Shown here: positions 42,423 to 43,979 of the stretch, piece by piece
Layout of the letters: each line of letters begins with the position of its first letter
Numbering within the stretch: the stretch's first letter is position 1
Source: CAYJAY01 sp964370715
GTDB taxonomy: Bacteria; Bacillota; Clostridia; Oscillospirales; Ruminococcaceae
Length of the DNA: 43,979 nucleotides
Assembly: GCA_964370715.1 (NCBI GenBank)
Contig: CAYJKJ010000019.1
Coordinates: 1 to 43,979 of the forward strand
Reading direction: 5' to 3'
The notes under the pieces: generated by a model
The model's database searches: none
What the model saw: the letters and a program-made list of their open reading frames with translations, nothing else
What the model was told of the DNA's origin: nothing
Made by a program: the position numbers and the translations under genes

Positions 42423-43643
42423 CTATGTTCTGTAGTCGCCATTTATCTTTACATAATCATAGGTTAAATCGCAACCATACGCCTCGGCTTGTTCCGTTCC
42501 GCTCTTAAGATCAACCAAAACGGTAATCTCTTTTGAAGAAAGAACTTTCTTTGCTTTTTGTTCCGAAAAATCTATGCCTGCGCCATCTTTACAAACATCA
42601 AGTAATCCGTTTTCGCTCTCAAAACTAACATCAATTTTTTCAACATCAACCGAAGCTCCGCTATAACCAATAGCGCATAAAATTCTGCCCCAGTTTGCAT
42701 CCTCTCCAAACATAGCCGCTTTAAAAAGATTTGAACAGATAACCGATTTTGCAACGGTTTTTGCGGTTGGTTGGTCATTTGCGCCAACCGTTTTGCAGAT
42801 AATAAGCTTGGTCGCCCCCTCGCCATCTGCCGCCATTAGTTTAGAAAGTTGTTTGCAAACTTCGAGCAACCCCAAAAAGAACAGCTCAAACTCCTCGCCT
42901 TGTTCGGCGATTAATTCGTTTTCAGCCATTCCGTTTGCCAAACAACAAAGCATATCGTTTGTCGAGGTGTCTCCATCAACGCTTATCATGTTAAAGCTTA
43001 AATCGGCCGCTTTTTTAACCGCAATACCAAGCATATCGCTCGATATACTGCAATCGGTTGTAACAAAGCAAAGCATCGTCGCCATGTTTGGGTGGATCAT
43101 TCCGCTGCCCTTTGCAATTCCCCCGACAGACACCGTTTTCCCATCAAGCTCAAACGACACTGCATATTCTTTTTTGTATGTATCGGTTGTCATGATAGCG
43201 GTTGCTGCCATATCAGAACCGTCGTAGCTTAAACTTTCTTTTAGTTTTCCTTTAACGTTTTCGATAGGTTCAATATTAAGCACCTGTCCGATAACCCCTG
43301 TCGAAGCGACAACAACGTCTTTCGGGTCGATATCCAAAATCTCCCCCGCTATTTGACACATCTTTTGCGCCTTTTCAACACCGTCAGCGTTACAGGTGTT
43401 TGCGTTTCCGCTGTTACAGATAATCGCTTTCGCCGTTCCTTTTTCAAGATGCTTTTTGCAAACAGCGATAGGCGCACCTTTAACAAGATTTTGCGTGTAG
43501 ACTGCGGCGGCGGCGCAATCCTTGTCGCTCGCTATCAGCGTTACATCAAGTTTTGTCGAGCCTTTTTTAATTCCGGCAGCAGCTCCGCTAGCCTTAAAAC
43601 CTTTAGCGGCACAAACGCCACCCTCTATTTTTTTAAAATTCAT
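42423..43643 (-). CDS. argJ: Bifunctional ornithine acetyltransferase/N-acetylglutamate synthase
   Basis: 406 residues from the ATG at 43643; a GTG at 43658 would add five residues. The autocleavage site is visible in KGSGMIHPNMATMLCF, where the threonine after ALA/MA becomes the nucleophile of the beta chain. It transfers acetyl from N-acetylornithine to glutamate, recycling the acetyl group. With argB, argD and argF it covers most of the cyclic arginine pathway; argC (the reductase) is not in the window. The strand starts here, so this is the first operon gene visible, and no arginine operator was recognised upstream. Confidence 0.95.
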   Translation of the reverse strand: MNFKKIEGGVCAAKGFKASGAAAGIKKGSTKLDVTLIASDKDCAAAAVYTQNLVKGAPIAVCKKHLEKGTAKAIICNSGNANTCNADGVEKAQKMCQIAGEILDIDPKDVVVASTGVIGQVLNIEPIENVKGKLKESLSYDGSDMAATAIMTTDTYKKEYAVSFELDGKTVSVGGIAKGSGMIHPNMATMLCFVTTDCSISSDMLGIAVKKAADLSFNMISVDGDTSTNDMLCCLANGMAENELIAEQGEEFELFFLGLLEVCKQLSKLMAADGEGATKLIICKTVGANDQPTAKTVAKSVICSNLFKAAMFGEDANWGRILCAIGYSGASVDVEKIDVSFESENGLLDVCKDGAGIDFSEQKAKKVLSSKEITVLVDLKSGTEQAEAYGCDLTYDYVKINGDYRT

Positions 43644-43773
43644 AATTTTTATGACCACGCTTTCTAAAATTTAAGTTGCAAAAATATTTCGGTTGGTGAT
43701 TTTATCGAGAACCGACATATTAGTCGCTGCGGCGATGTTCTTTAAAGGGGTTTTTTGTGGTGTCTAACTCCCA

Positions 43774-43792
43774 CCTCCCTCATAGAGGGAGG
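43774..43792. repeat. Short palindrome in the arg upstream region
   Basis: CCTCCCT (43774-43780) and AGGGAGG (43786-43792) form a seven-base stem with loop CATAG. Farther toward argJ, TCGGTT (43689-43694) and AACCGA (43710-43715) form a second weak stem. No gene lies in 43644-43979. The palindrome may be the edge of the dispersed repeat that follows. Confidence 0.4.
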
Positions 43793-43817
43793 CTAATTTT
43801 CTAAAGCAAAAAATATC

Positions 43818-43979
43818 GACGTTTGATGAAAACCAAAACCCCACACCCAAACAAATCAATTCCCGAAGCGAAGCACCCTCCCACCCAAAATCCACCAAAC
43901 CAGCTTTTGCCAGTCGCCAAGAATTCAAGCGGCAAAAGCGAGCGGGTTCTTAGGGCGTGTGTCGCCCTAAGTCGTTAAG
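43818..43979. repeat. Dispersed multi-hairpin intergenic repeat, copy B (runs off window)
   Basis: This copy aligns with 2557-2719 in the same orientation, nearly identical from about 43925. It carries the GCTTTTGCC/GGCAAAAGC foldback, extended by one base pair compared with copy A, and the same 9-bp stem CTTAGGGCG/CGCCCTAAG. It reaches the window end, so the poly-G and 12-bp stem of copy A may follow outside. It lies upstream of argJ. Confidence 0.7.

Noticed and set aside
43689..43715. Arginine-repressor operator upstream of argJ
   Set aside because: The visible stem TCGGTT/AACCGA does not resemble the known ARG box and no second half-site pair is seen.

Overview
The window reads as chromosome of a low-GC, anaerobic, Gram-positive-type bacterium, most likely a member of Clostridia. 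The evidence is: purine-rich AGGAGG ribosome sites, TTGACA/TATAAT promoters, flavodiiron/rubredoxin oxygen or NO defence, a bactofilin-M23 peptidase pair, an ECF sigma/anti-sigma operon with YfjL-like proteins, VanZ- and YczE-type membrane proteins and a DUF6020-type membrane protein. I see no phage, transposase, CRISPR array or rRNA. One tRNA-Leu(UAA) is present.

Layout. 1-9.4 kb (minus strand): the N-terminal part of a repeat-rich secreted surface protein, a broken DUF2442 gene, a VanZ-like protein, a cluster of structured intergenic repeats, a coiled-coil membrane protein, L-threonine aldolase, two GT-C-like membrane glycosyltransferases, bactofilin and a membrane-anchored M23 peptidase. 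9.5-13.9 kb (plus): tRNA-Leu with promoter and terminator, then an ECF sigma factor, its zinc-finger anti-sigma and three tandem paralogous YfjL-like membrane-anchored proteins. This block is bracketed by two sequence-related hairpins. 13.9-19 kb (minus): an exported protein with an internal duplication, rubredoxin, a four-domain flavodiiron protein and a MalY/PatB aminotransferase. 19.2-21.2 kb (plus): asparaginase and a small secreted protein with an X2-like module. 21.4-22.0 kb (minus): a YczE-like protein.

22.3-35.8 kb (plus): a PLP fold-type II enzyme, an AEC transporter, a divergent GpsA-like dehydrogenase and a Na/Pi cotransporter. Then comes a glycan block: DegT-type sugar aminotransferase, CBS-nucleotidyltransferase, GT2-GtrA fusion and a DUF6020-type protein. 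It is followed by uracil phosphoribosyltransferase, another polytopic membrane protein and a class III-like PPK2. 35.8-43.6 kb (minus): a YfcE-like phosphodiesterase, RsmI, an NSS amino-acid transporter and an argJ-argB-argD-argF arginine operon.

Genes act together in several groups. These are envelope/glycan assembly (GT-C proteins, bactofilin, M23, nucleotide-sugar aminotransferase and nucleotidyltransferase), stress sensing (ECF operon), oxidative or nitrosative defence (rubredoxin plus flavodiiron protein) and amino-acid metabolism (threonine aldolase, MalY, asparaginase, arg operon, NSS transporter). The least explained signals are a family of multi-hairpin intergenic repeats seen near both ends of the window, and the ECF module with three divergent paralogs between look-alike hairpins. 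No clearly new defence or mobile system is visible.
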